Positions 1 through 11,613 of a DNA stretch of 64,000 nt are shown piece after piece. Numbering within the stretch: position 1 is the stretch's first letter; each line of letters opens with the position of its first letter. Where the stretch lies: positions 31,122,848 to 31,186,847 of the forward strand of contig NC_092641.1 in NCBI RefSeq assembly GCF_039555335.1. The letters run 5' to 3'. The translations under genes and the position numbers were made by a program. The stretch comes from Amphiura filiformis. Taxonomy: Eukaryota; Echinodermata; Ophiuroidea; Amphilepidida; Amphiuridae. Under the pieces are notes generated by a model that was not told the origin of the DNA, searched no databases, and saw nothing but the letters and a program-made list of their open reading frames with translations.

Positions 1-1130
1 CAAATGTTGCTACATTTTGTTTTGGTTTATAATTTTAATTGCATGTGGTTTTTTCTTCTACCTACTGAATACTAGTATATATACTCTCTAAATTCCAGGG
101 ACTTATTAGAAGGACAAAACCTTGAAAAGACTTAAAATTCAAATCTAATGGATTTAAATTTTACTCTAATAAAGATTTGAATTTTAAGTCTCTGAAAGGT
201 TTTGTCATTCTAACAAGTCTCTTAGACTTATTTTTAAATCTTAGGAATTTAGAGAGTAGCTGAAATAAAATGCAGGCCTATGTTTTCTTTGTCCCCTGCG
301 CGAGATATATATTTTCGAATCGAATTAGGCCTACTGGTGATGATCTACTGATAATCAAATTAAAATTGCAAATGTTGCGACATTTTGTTTTGGTTTAATT
401 TGGGACTATATGCGTTAATTTGGGACTATATGAGATTCTAAATGCTAGGCCTATCTTCAGTAGATAAAGCGAAAAAAATCCTAAAACGCGCATGCACGGT
501 TACTCTGCGCGAATAACAAAAATCGGCATTCAACCTATATGCCGCGCTGTTAAAAAAAAAGGGGGGGTAAAAATAGAGAAACAGGTAGATGCGGAAAGTG
601 ATGAGTCTGTAATATCGCTTTAAACTTTCTGATCGGGACTGATGTATTAGAAAGAAAAAACTCGCCGCTACATGATGAAGTAAAAATTTAGAGAAAACGA
701 TGTAAAACATTACTTCTAGAGTAGAAAGATGCAATGAATCGGGATGAGATTCTAAATGCTATTTATTTATTAGGCCCGCAATGCTATCTTCAGAAGATAG
801 CCGTTTGCGGGCGCGTTCCGAGAAAATGATGCAGATCGTAAATGATGCATGCCGTAAGTAAAGTGTGCTCGCGCGTGTTCACAGAAGATGATGCATGTCG
901 CAACGGGTGATTTGCAAATCGCACCGTAAATGGTATCTTGGGTAGATAAAAAACAAACAAACAAACAAACAAACAAACAGACAGACAAACAAACATGAAA
1001 TATTAAAAAAAATATACCAAAATATCTTTCTCGGCATTCGGCCTATATGCCAAGCTATAAGAAAAAAGGGGGACAAAAGAGGGAAAAATAGAGAAACAGG
1101 CAGATGATAATCTCTGCTTTGTAAGTGCAA
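1..1130. repeat. Duplicated low-complexity block
   Basis: A word beginning CAAATGTTGC at base 1 recurs at about 368. The stretch 515-590 recurs in diverged form at 1027-1110, sharing the order CGGCATTC, CCTATATGCC, a purine run, and AATAGAGAAACAGG. An (AAAC)n run lies at about 949-1000. No gene is supported: apparent reading frames here are translations of the AAAC repeat. Confidence 0.5.
82..258. mobile_element. Palindromic MITE, about 177 bp
   Basis: The two ends are inverted copies: TACTCTCTAAATTCC on the left and GGAATTTAGAGAGTA on the right. The homology continues inward (ACTTAAAATTCAAATCT against AGATTTGAATTTTAAGT), so most of the element folds on itself. There is no coding capacity. 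Its superfamily was not determined. Confidence 0.7.
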
Positions 1131-1272
1131 TTTTAAATTTTGGTCAGCTTCGTCATTTTTACATTTTTTTATAGCTCTGCAGTCGGCCTAAAGCAGTTTT
1201 GCCGTTTCGCGCCGTACTGAATCATCATCTACAACGCGTGCTAGGCAATGTTTGTTTTTTTATTTATTTTTT

Positions 1273-1277
1273 TTAAA

Positions 1278-1350
<73 letters not shown>

Positions 1351-1400
1351 GTTGTTGTTATTTATTTATTTATTATTTATTTATTTATTTATTTATATTC
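1273..1400. repeat. (ATT)n microsatellite grading into (GTT)n and (ATTT)n
   Basis: About 25 uninterrupted ATT/TTA units are followed by three GTT units and then ATTT units. Open frames across it read as poly-Tyr or poly-Ile and are artefacts. Confidence 0.9.
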
Positions 1401-1530
1401 ATTTTCGGCTTTTTCAAATTCAAATTGTACACAATAATAGTACCAAAATGGTCCATCAAATGGTTACAATTGGGCCTTCATTTTACAAAAGTTTCTCACT
1501 TCTGAGGGGGCCACAATGGCCATAATTTCG

Positions 1531-1680
1531 ATTTTTTACATCACCCTGACTGCCCCCCCTTTCAAAATCGTTCCGCCGCCGATGCTTATCTCTCTCTCTC
1601 CCTCTCCCCTCCCCATTTACTCCCATCTCCCCTCCCTTTCTCCTCCCTCTCTCCAACCATCCCTCTCTCTCTCGCATTTA
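1531..1680. repeat. Polypyrimidine (CT-rich) tract
   Basis: This C/T-rich stretch is the first of several copies in the tRNA-Val cassette. A matching tract lies at 4770-4860, and its purine-rich complement at 2157-2230. It marks cassette boundaries and is not coding. Confidence 0.5.
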
Positions 1681-2427
1681 ATTTCTTTCTCACTTAAAAG
1701 TTACAAACATTTCACAAACTATATAGTTGCTTGAAACTTTCTCAAAATTGCTGAATTAGCTGCAAACACGCTCAAAAGTTTGCAAATGGCTGAAAATTAC
1801 GCACAGATCACACTTGCAAGTGTTTTATTGGAGCTAACCCAAAGGTAAACTATAGTTTCAAATACTGAGCGAAATGAATCGGATATCCTCAAAACTCATT
1901 TAGCCTAGAAGTGATACGTTTTTATGTATTATTTCTGTGGGTTTATTTTTTTCGGGGGAGTTTGTTCTTTTTACTTTCTTTTTATTATATAAACGACAAT
2001 ATTTTTGGTTTTTATGTATTGGTGTTCATCATTGTATATCTTCTCATTTTAAGTTTAAGTTTGTAATCTTAACTTGCTTTTGTATTGCGCCATGAACATC
2101 TTGTTTTGATGGTATGTGTACGCGTTAAAATCCATTAAGTTTCAAGTTATCAAGGGATGGTTGGAGAGAGGGAGGAGAGATGGAGGGGGAGATGGAAGGA
2201 AAGAGGGAGAGGGGTGGTAGAGGGATAAAGAGAGTGAGAAGCAAAACAATTAGAAAGCAGATAAAAACTTAAAAATAATTACATGTCATACAGATAAACT
2301 TATATCGTACGTTTGGATGAACTTTATAAATAAATCAATCAATGCCGGAAATCAATGCAAGTACTGCATTTTGGGATAAAGATGTACAGATAATATAATG
2401 TTAAGAAATTGACAGAGTTTTACGGTG

Positions 2428-2500
2428 GTTTCCGTAGTGTAGTGGTTATCACGTGCGCCTCACACGCGCAAGGTCCCTGATTCGAGCCCAGGCGGAAACA
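2428..2500 (+). tRNA. tRNA-Val(CAC)-like gene, probably degraded
   Basis: The acceptor arms GTTTCCG and CGGAAAC pair, the A box is TAGTGTAGTGG, and the anticodon loop reads CTCACAC (anticodon CAC, Val). A run of seven T follows shortly after the 3' end as a Pol III terminator. Unlike the three sister copies (TGGTTCGAGCCCA), the T arm reads TGATTCGAGCCCA. The invariant G53-C61 pair is thereby lost and the B box weakened. The fold is recognisable but function is doubtful. Confidence 0.75.
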
Positions 2501-2876
2501 TTTTTTTGTTAGGCCATGCAAAATAATAGTTTTGTCTCATGTTCCCATGGGAGTTTGAAATCTAATGCGGTATGCGTTTTTTTGTTTTATTTTTATAATT
2601 AAAAAAACGCCAATTTTGGGTATTTTATAATATCAAAATTATTATAGATAAATACAATTCTATAAATGGTTATAATGTTTAGCTGAAATAAGGCTACGTC
2701 TACTAGCGTCACAATTTTGGAGTTGTGAAGCAAACAGAAACAAAATTGAAATTGAACATAAAAAAAGTTTTACTTGAGCAAACGGGCAGCATAAATCAAA
2801 TGCGCGCGGGGAACATGGGGCCAAACTATTATTTTCTTTGACCTTTTGCTCAGCTTCAGTGATTTATACATGAAAA

Positions 2877-2915
2877 ATATAATCTGAGACTATTATAATA
2901 GTCTCAGATATAATC
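2877..2915. other. 22-24 bp perfect palindrome with 8-bp flanking duplication
   Basis: ATATAATC (2877-2884) is followed by a perfect palindrome, left half CTGAGACTATTA (sharing the C at 2884), and then by ATATAATC again (2908-2915). The related cassette copy near 6062-6080 has one ATATAATC and no palindrome, so it serves as the empty site. Confidence 0.75.
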
Positions 2916-3295
2916 AGTTCACATCTTAGGCTACAATAAAATGTACAACTTAACAAAACATAAAAAACTTATCTATTGCACCTTTGATCAGAGATTACAT
3001 TAATGAAATAAGACCGAAAATCGGCTGTAAAATGAATGTTAAATTTCAATTTTGTTTCTGTTTGCTTCGCAACTCCGAAATTGTAACCCTAGTAGATGCG
3101 GGAGTAGATGTAGCCTTATTTCAGCTAAACATAACCAATATATAGAATTGTATTTACTTTGATTTGATGAAATACCCAATATTGGCGTTTTTCAATTTAT
3201 AAAAATAAAATTAAAAAAACCACATAACGCATTAGATTTCCAACGCCCATGGGACATGAGACAAAACTATTATTTTGTTTGACCTAACAAAAAAA

Positions 3296-3368
3296 TGTTT
3301 CCGCCTGGGCTCGAACCAGGGACCTTGCGCGTGTGAGGCGCACGTGATAACCACTACACTACGGAAAC
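3296..3368 (-). tRNA. tRNA-Val(CAC)
   Basis: On the minus strand this reads GTTTCCGTAGTGTAGTGG, then anticodon loop CTCACAC, then GGTTCGAGCCC and CGGAAAC. The whole cloverleaf pairs, including G53-C61. An A-run on the plus strand just before it is the T-run terminator for this strand. It faces the copy at 2428 as an inverted pair, with homology extending several hundred bases into both flanks. Confidence 0.93.
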
Positions 3369-4541
3369 AACTGTACCACATATACTATTTGTTAACATTA
3401 TATCAACTACAAAATTTATCCCAAAATGCAGTTCTTATTGATTGATTGTGTCCAATACTTAATCCGATAAGTGATCGATGAAGATATGATCGTGGAATTA
3501 AACCATTGTGATTTATATGGGTGACTTCATTTTTTCTTTGTGATTACGATTTAAAAGAAAACAATAATAATAAAATATTGATAAGACTGCAGGGTATGAT
3601 TTTTTATTAAAGAAAAATATTTTTTCTATCATAGCTCTAATTAAATGTAAGTTTCTAACATTATTATTATCAAGAAATTACAGAATTGCTCTTTCATAAG
3701 CTTCCATAATTAAAATCTTAGACTATGGCTATAAAGGTTTTTAACACGACTAACATAGAGTTGAAATGTGTATGATTTATTTTATATTATAAACATTGTG
3801 ATTTATTTTATTGTCAAATCAAATTGCAATATATCTTCATATTTTCTTTTTAAGGAATTTTGTTTTTCTTAACTTGCTTTTGTATTGCACCTCGAACATC
3901 TTGTTTTGTGTACGCGTTATAAATCCATTAAGTTAATAACTTAAAAATATATTATATAAACACCAATGTTATTATTATTTTTTAAACATCAAAATACAGC
4001 ATACTTTAGAAAAGCAGAGAGCAATATCAGCTCTGGAGATTATGTGAAAATTTTTAAAAAAATAGAAATAGATCAACAATTGAAGAAATGCAAATAGATC
4101 TCTGATCATTGGTAAAATAGATCAGTTTTTTATTTTTAGTTAAGTTGTACTTAGCTTAAGATGTGAACTGATTACGGTATATTTTTCATGCATAAGTCAT
4201 GGAAGCTGAGAAAAGGGCCAACGAAAATAATAGTTTTGTCTCATGTTCCCCGCGCCCATTTGATTTATGCTGCGAGTTTGCTCAAGCAAAATTGCAGAAG
4301 TTGAATTTTATTTTGTATTATTTTTGTGACATTTTAACGAAATTTTAACGAAAATCGGCTGTAAATTCAATGTTCAACTTTCAATTTTATTTCTGTTCGC
4401 TTCGCAATTCCGAAATTGGCGTTTTTCAATTTATAAAAATAAAATAAAAAATCGCATACCGCATTTCGCATTAGATTTCAAACTCCCACAGGACATGAGA
4501 CAAAACTGTTATTTTGTTTGGCCCAAAAAGAAAAAAAGAAT

Positions 4542-4614
4542 TGTTTCCGCCTGGGCTCGAACCAGGGACCTTGCGCGTGTTAGGCGCACGTGATAACCAC
4601 TACACTACGGAAAC
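4542..4614 (-). tRNA. tRNA-Val(AAC)
   Basis: Same body as the neighbouring tRNA-Val copies, but the anticodon loop is CTAACAC on the coding strand, giving AAC (inosine-modified in eukaryotes, reading Val GUU/GUC/GUA). The T arm GGTTCGAGCCC is intact. Plus-strand A-runs upstream provide the Pol III terminator. The CAC and AAC copies differ mainly at one anticodon base, as expected for recent duplication plus an isodecoder switch. Confidence 0.93.
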
Positions 4615-5210
4615 CACTGTAACAAGCTTCCTATTTGTTTACATTTCATCAACTACACAACTTTTTATATCCCAAACTGCAGTACATATATTGATTGATT
4701 TATAAAGTTTATCTGTATGACATGTAATTATTTAAGTTTTTATCTGCGTTTTAATTGTTTTGCTTCTCACTCTCTTATCTCTCTCCCTCCCTCTCTCCCT
4801 CTGCCCCCTTTCCTCCCCTCTCCCTCTCCCCCTGCAGCTCTCCTCCCCCTCTCTCTCTCGCACTTAATTTCTTTCTCACTTAAAAGTTACCAACTTTTCA
4901 CACAGTTGCTTGAAACTTTCTCAAAATTGCCTAAAGTTGCTGAAAACACGCTCAAAAGTTTGGAAATTGCTGAACATTGTGTACAGATCACAAGCGTTTT
5001 ATGGAGCTAACCCAAAGGTAAACTATAGTTTCAACTACTGAGCGAAATGAATCGGATATCGTCAAAACTCATAGTAGTTATTGATAAAAAGAGGTGACAC
5101 GTTTTTATGTATTTCTATTTTTTGGGGGTCTGATCTTTTTTCTTTCTTCTTTATTTTTTTTTTCGAACCAGGGAATTTGCGCGTGTTGTACGCGTTATAA
5201 ATCCATTAAG

Positions 5211-5851
5211 TTAAGGGATCTGGAATGAGCGTTTTCAGACATCAGACATATCGAATTGCATTCTGAATACGAAGAATGTCTTTCTGATATCAAATAATTT
5301 TCATTCTTTGAAATTCACGCTGTAATACAAATTTTATGATAAATAATTAAAATTTGATATTTTTCACATTTTTGATATATAACAGTCCTCGAAGTAAATT
5401 TTATAAATCTAATGACATATTCTTAAAGTGTATGTAGCTGGGAGGAAAAGCCGATGATCAATTGAAAATTTTGACCTTTCATATTGAAGATATGGATTTT
5501 TTCCCCAAAAGACCTAATAATTTTTTTTTTTGGTGTCTGGGGAAAAATCCATATCTTCAATACGAAAGGTCAAAATTTTCAATTGATCCTCGGCTTTTCA
5601 TCCCACCTACATACACTTTAAGTATAAATCATCACATTTAAAAAGTTTACTTCGAGTACTGTTATTTATCAAAAATATTTTTTAATCATTTGCCATAAAA
5701 TGTGTATTACATTGCGAGTTTCAAAAAATCAAAATTATTTGATATCAGAAGGACATTTTTCGTATTCAGAATGCAATACGACATATATGTCTGATGTTTT
5801 CTAATGTCCCATAATAAATACTGTCCAAACGTTCATACCCCTACCCCTTAA
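5211..5851. mobile_element. Foldback MITE, TTAA-ended, about 640 bp
   Basis: It starts TTAAGGGATCTGG and ends CCCCTACCCCTTAA. The whole element is one long imperfect inverted repeat: words such as ATCGAATTGCATTCTGAATACG at the left return inverted at the right, meeting near 5520 at a T-run. Related copies lie at 28098, 34834, 35944, 49668 and 55420. TTAA at both ends suggests a piggyBac-type target site. There is no ORF. Confidence 0.85.
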
Positions 5852-6489
5852 GATAATTAATAACTTGAAAATACATAATATAAACACCAATGTTATCAAT
5901 ATGTATCAGCTCTGGAGATCAGTAACGTGAAAATTTACAAAAAAAATTGAAATAGATCAACAATACAAGAGAAATGCAAAAAAAATCTCTGATGAAAGGT
6001 ACAATAGATAAGTTTCTTATTTTTAGTTAGGATGTACATTTTATTGTAGCCTAAGATGGGAACTGATTATATTTTTCATGTGTAAATCATGGAATTGGAA
6101 GCGAAAAAGGCCAAAGAAAATAATAGTTTTGTCTCTGCACGTTCCCCGCGTGCATTTAATTTATGATGCGCGTTTGCTCAAGCAAAATTGCAGTTGAATT
6201 TTATTTTGTATTTCTTTTTAACCCGGCTTTTTATATTTTAACGAAATTTCAATTTTGTTTCTGTTCGCTTCGCAACTCCAAAATTGTAATGCAAGATGTA
6301 GCCTTATTTCAGCTAAACATAGCCATTAGAATTGTATTTACCTATATTTTGATGATATATAAAATGCCCAAAATTGGAGTTTTTCAATTTATAAAAATAA
6401 AATAAAAACCGCATATACAGCATTAGATTTCAAACTCCCATGGGACATGAGACAAAACTATTATTGTTTGGCCTAACAAAAAATATAAT

Positions 6490-6562
6490 TGTTTCCGCCT
6501 GGGCTCGAACCAGGGACCTTGCGCGTGTTAGGCGCACGTGATAACCACTACACTACGGAAAC
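6490..6562 (-). tRNA. tRNA-Val(AAC)
   Basis: Nearly identical to the copy at 4542, with anticodon AAC, intact acceptor and T stems and an adjacent terminator run. It lies in the same flanking cassette: the CCCATGGGACATGAGACAA word lies on the 3' side of the tRNA gene and the ATTGATTGATT word on the 5' side. Confidence 0.93.
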
Positions 6563-6958
6563 CACTGTATCAATTTTTCTATTTTATTACATTTTATCAA
6601 CTACACAACTTTATATATAAGTACTTTCATTGATTGATTGATTTATAAAGTTCATGCAAGCGTACTATTTATACAAGTTTATCTGTATGACATGTAATGA
6701 TTTTAAGTTTTTATCTGCTTTTTAATTGTTTTGCTTCTCACTCTCTCATCTCTTTCCCTTTATTTTCTTTGGCTTTTTTCTCAGCTTCCATGAATTGTTG
6801 ATAAAAAGAGGTGACACGTTTTTATATATTATTTCTGGTGTTGTTTTTTTTTTTTGGGGGGTCTGTTCTTTTTTTCTTTTTTGTCTCTTTTCTTTTTATT
6901 ATATAAACGACAATATTTTTGGTTTTTATGTATATTGGTGTTCATCATTGTATATCAT

Positions 6959-7371
6959 CATATGTGACGTGTCATGTCAAAAGGAGACACTTTTAAGCAG
7001 GTTATCAATTATAAGATCTTTACATATCTTTTTGTTCCACAATGCCGTTTTCCCCAATGAAATCGGACATTCCTAAGCGAAGATATTCGTAAGTTATGGT
7101 ATCATAAAATTGGAAATTGAGATATCGGCCTTTAAAAATATTATTGACAATGTTGAGAGTAGGAATTACCTTGAAAAATGTCTCAAAAAATACAAGATGC
7201 CGGTTATATTCCGGTCTGAAACTATCAAACAATATGTTAAACATTAATAACATCACAAATTCGCAACAAACCCAAATTGTGAAAAAAAAATCACCCCCGG
7301 GCAGATTTTTGGCTTTTTCTCCATTTATGATGCTGCCCAAAAGTGTTTTCTTTTAACATGACACGTCATAT
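6959..7371. mobile_element. MITE with about 35-bp terminal inverted repeats
   Basis: The left end ATATGTGACGTGTCATGT matches the inverted right end ACATGACACGTCATATA, with further inner pairing (AAAAGGAGACACTTTT against AAAAGTGTTTTCTTTT). It interrupts the tRNA cassette between the words found at 1988-2040 and at 3840-3900. Its internal sequence is unlike the TTAA families here and shows no convincing ORF. Confidence 0.7.
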
Positions 7372-7621
7372 ATTTTCTTTAAGTTTGTTTTTCTTAACTT
7401 GTTTTTGTATTGCGCCTATAAATCCATTAAAAAATAATTTGAAAATACATAATATAAGCACCAATGTTATTATTATTATTTTAAGATCTCAATACAGCAT
7501 ACTTAAGAAAAGCAGAGAGCTGTATCAGCTCTGGAGTTCACGTGAAAAATTACACACAAAAAATAGAAATAGATCAACAATACAAGAGAAATGCAAATAG
7601 ATCTCTGATCAACGGTATATC

Positions 7622-10600
7622 TGATATAGATATGGTCATGGCGAATAGAAACTAATTTTTCAGACCATCTACCAGAAAAGCCCAGAAAAGATGATTATAT
7701 AAATAATATAAGAAACGCGTCTTAATAATGCTACGCCCCTTGTTTTACCCCGCCCTTGTAAGAAGGTTTTGATTCAGTAATTGCCACAATAGCATGAATA
7801 GCGAATGTTTAGTCATCATCAAATGCATTTTAACTTTCAAAGATGTGAAATACTTTGGGCGGGCCGAGAAAAGTACACCCGATGAATCAAGACCGTTTAA
7901 AATAATGTTATGTTTATGGTGCACACATGATATGAAAACATTTTTATTTTCATTTTCTTCATCATCCTGCTCAATAAACATGATAAAAGTACAGCTCAGG
8001 TGAAAGTCATTTGATAATTAAATACTTTTGTTTCGATAAATTTTACAAATTGTAAAGTTACCATTTTAGTAGCTACACCATGGTCCAGAAAAGGAAAATT
8101 ATATTCTGACAAAAAGTGCATTTGCATGCTGTTCATAAACTGAATATTTAATACATAGGCCCTCCCTCATGTTCCGCTAGGTGAGTTCGATTCGATTATC
8201 ATTATTTTCATCACGATAAGTGCTACACAGTTTTGTAAAGGTCAATACTCTCACTGATTATTATATTTCCGTAACAACTTGCCTAAGTGGACAATACTTC
8301 CATTAACTCCACTAACCAACCAATCGCAACAAGCGATAGTAAACTCAATATATTGGTTATTGATTAGTTTACACGCATGCGTGAAACTTTAATAAATGCG
8401 GTAGCGGGGTATCCTGACGATGAATTGATGATGATTATGCTTTAGAGATGTTATGGCCCTTACCAACCGTAGCTAAGGGTAAATTGTTTACACCAATGGT
8501 AGTAAAAGCATGACCTGGTCTGGACACACCATTGTTATTTCATTGAGTCATACACACACATCGCAGGCCACAACTTCTCTTGTATTATACACATCTTGGG
8601 CCAAAAACTTGGAAATATTTCGTTAATTTTATACAATTTTGATGATGATGAAAGTTGATTATGTCTTCCAAAGCTGCTATTCATTGCTGAGGTGATTTTA
8701 TTATCGTAAAATTGTACCAGTGATTTTCTATCTACTCAGGATATTATTTGCGACTCCATTTTAGATTTGTGCAACAACAACTTAGGTAAGTATTAACATT
8801 TTCTTGTACAAATTCGTTATTTTTCTTACCGATTTGTACAATAAAATAGATGTGATTGTAAGATTCATTTCCTCGGGTTTCGATGCTAAAATGACGGTAA
8901 ATTTAACAATTTATCGCGTGTGCTATCAACATGTTTTGGGTATTCCATGGTATCAAATCCTTCCACGAGTCGAACATGTTGTGTCAACTTTTAGTATTAT
9001 GGTGATATAGGTTTACTGGAGTTTGGTGTTTTTATTCGTTAGTGGTCACTTTTAATATAAGTTTTACTTTCATCCTATATTTTAAACACTTTATTGGCCA
9101 AATATACACTTAATTCTACTACTTTTTATACCACATTGTTTCCAAATTCGGTTCCATTTTGGTTGTTATCAAGGTTGGTATCAAACAAGTTTCCAAACAA
9201 CAGTTACACATAACCAAAAACTACTGAAAACAAACAATATTCAATTTTATATACATGCATTTAAATGTAAAACACATTAAGGGATGTTAAACCTACATAC
9301 AATGTAGTTATCAAAATTTGCATGGTACCAAAGATCTTTGATGGTACCATGCCCTTCCAAACAAGTTCAAACAACAACCTTAACAACTGAAAACAACAGT
9401 ATACTATTGCTAAGTAATTGTTTTTACTGATATTCTTTAAGCAACATCTAACAGATTTCTGAATATTAAAAAATAATAAGTCATATGTCATTATGTCATA
9501 GCTAATACATGTATACCATATCTACTCGTGAATTGAACTCATCACTTTGTTTATGTGTGTTGTTGACGTATCACTGACATTGAAACCAACTCAACAGACA
9601 TGGTCACTTCAACATTGGTATCAATACAAATCGATATCAACAATTAACACCATTTGTTGTTATTTTATCAATAAACAAGTTTCTTTGAAGAAATAATTCA
9701 AGTGTTAAACTTTCTATTCAAAAGCATAGATTTTACCCAATCATTGACGTTAATTTGAGATACACATGAATTGTATTACGTATGTTACTAGGAATGCCTA
9801 ATGCCACACCTGGGAAAAATTGATACGGATTTACTTAGAAGTTGGATCAAGAAAATACAAAATGTGATTTTGAAAGTGATTCTGTCAAAATCTTTCCCAA
9901 TTACATGAAGTTTTTACTCATATATATTTAACTTGTTTTTTCAATGTGGGATGGTTAACAAATAAAATAGGCCCTACATCAGTTTAATGTAACCTTAAAG
10001 TTTGAGTGTCTACTCAAAACATATTTCATAAACAGAAATAAATGTTAGGAAGATACTATTAATAACAATAAATAATTTCTCTCTCACTTTTAGTTTTTTA
10101 ATTTTAACATCTCTCTTAATTTTTATCATATGTTTGTCGCACATATTTCACTTTTTAGCCACGTGTTATCCAGTCTATACAATAACATTGATGTAAATAT
10201 CCGTAGCTAAGGACTTGTGTATGATTAAGTGCTTAAAGCTTAATGCAAACCCAAGTGCTTGTCGCAGCGGGGAATCCACAAATGTATTGTGTTCCTGCTT
10301 TAACAATGCAAAAGTGGAATTTCTATGGTGAATTGTTATTTTATTATTATAGTAGCAAAGAAGATCATCTTCTCTGATAGTAGTCATAACAGATTTTCAT
10401 ATTTTTGAGACAATTTGATTAGAACATTGACTCATCTCAGACATTGACAATTGATTATCGTTTGATTTGGGGTTTATCATGAATGCGCATTTTCTCATAA
10501 AAAGTATATGTTAAAATATTTGACTTAAATGTTTCTGTCACCATTTAAACCAAGAAAATAAAAAACAAAGAGCCTACCGTATTATGTCAAAACAGACATA

Positions 10601-11160
10601 CGTGCCATTTAGGGTGCCTTTGTTGAGGAATTATTAAACAAGCGCGATCCATCCGAATTAGATCGATGTAGATAGGCGTATATAAATTACAATTATGTAA
10701 TGTTGTTTCTCAATACAAATTACAATAGTCTTTAATTAATGATGTTGCTACTGAGAATTATTGTAATGTTTGTTCTTAAATTAAGATTGTAATACATGAC
10801 ACAATCATGCTGCATTGATTAGTTAATTGAGAATATGTACTTATAATGCTCTATTGTTAAACTGTCGGTTTTGTTGTTACGACATGTATACTATAGCATA
10901 GTATACTATAGCATAGTATAGTATAGCATAGTATAATATATACTATAGTTTAGTATAATCAATTGATTTTAAAACTAAAGCAATTCATTAAAATGACAAA
11001 ATTAGCAAAACCAGTAATTGTAAGGAAAGATCCAAATTTAATTTAACAAACAAAAATTAAAAAGTGCACAATTGAACATCAGATGGAACAAATACCGGTA
11101 TATTATAAAATAAAGCTAATTTAAATAATGACGAACCACGCATGCATGCTAGCTGTTTTA
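7622..11160. other. Gene-poor stretch
   Basis: I find no coding exon, tRNA or TIR element that I can support. It contains a short near-palindrome around 9321-9351 (CATGGTACC...GGTACCATG) and a small (TATAGCATAG)-type tandem patch at about 10885-10945. It may hold distal regulatory sequence for gene A, but nothing shows this directly. Confidence 0.4.
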
Positions 11161-11194
11161 ACTTCATCGGACATTTTAACCCAAAAAACAAAAA

Positions 11195-11549
11195 TTGATC
11201 TCAGATCTCCCACTAAGTTCAATCTATATTGTATCATTTACCATGTTGTATACATGTTTGTATAATCACAACGTCAATGTTTAAACCTAAATGATTCAAT
11301 TTCAATGCCTTAACGATCGCATTTCAAGTTTAACAATGGAAGACGATACTTCAGTAGTCCGGATCGTGGCTATGTTTATGAACAAAATAATCAATGCTCT
11401 TTACAATAGAAGTTAAAATCCGTGACACTTTCCACGTACCGAACCAACATTATTTTTGCATTTCGTATTTAAAAAGCGTATTGAAAACAGCAAATTACAT
11501 TAATTTTTGTTCATCTTATTGCAGATTGTGTTTGACTATTCCCGCAGGA
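11195..11549 (+). promoter_or_regulatory. Putative promoter of gene A, shared with gene B
   Basis: About 300 bp here align with 24749-25038 upstream of gene B, including CTCCCACTAAGTTCAA, ACCATGTTGTATA, TTTAAACCTA and ATAATCAATGCTC. A TATA-like element TATTTAAAAA lies at 11466-11475; the B copy has a cleaner TATATAAA. Placing transcription about 30 bp downstream would give a short 5'UTR. TTATTGCAG at 11516-11524 also resembles a splice acceptor, so an upstream non-coding exon is the alternative. Confidence 0.45.
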
Positions 11550-11613
11550 ATGGCCTGCAGATTCTTCTATGCCGCTTTCGCGGTTCTTCTTCTTCAAATT
11601 ATATCAACAACAG
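11550..11613 (+). CDS. Gene A exon 1: signal peptide
   Basis: Encodes MACRFFYAAFAVLLLQ and four further codons, then a phase 1 donor CAG|GTAAGA. Basic n-region plus a long hydrophobic core is a classical secretory leader. The start was chosen because the gene B leader aligns from the same Met. Confidence 0.85.

Larger units (their letters stand above)
1680..7620. repeat. Amplified tRNA-Val cassette (direct and inverted copies)
   Basis: A cassette of about 1.2 kb recurs. Marker words include TTTCTCACTTAAAAGTTAC (1686 and 4869), the stretch with AGAAAAGCAGAGAGC (about 4010 and 7507) and ATATAAACGACAATATTTTTG (1988 and 6900). Copies at about 4.0, 5.9 and 7.5 kb are direct. The block around 2428-2840 is inverted relative to 2960-3368. 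The uneven spacing is explained by later MITE insertions at 5211-5851 and 6959-7371. Confidence 0.75.

Noticed and set aside
770-1130. Minus-strand frames reading CLFVCLFVC
   Set aside because: Direct translations of the (AAAC)n repeat, with no domain or splice context.
1248-1505. Open frames rich in Tyr or Ile over the ATT repeat
   Set aside because: They are translations of a microsatellite and end in low-complexity sequence.
9321-9351. Near-palindrome CATGGTACC...GGTACCATG as a third mini-palindrome insertion
   Set aside because: The palindrome is imperfect, no flanking direct duplication is clear, and no empty site is available.
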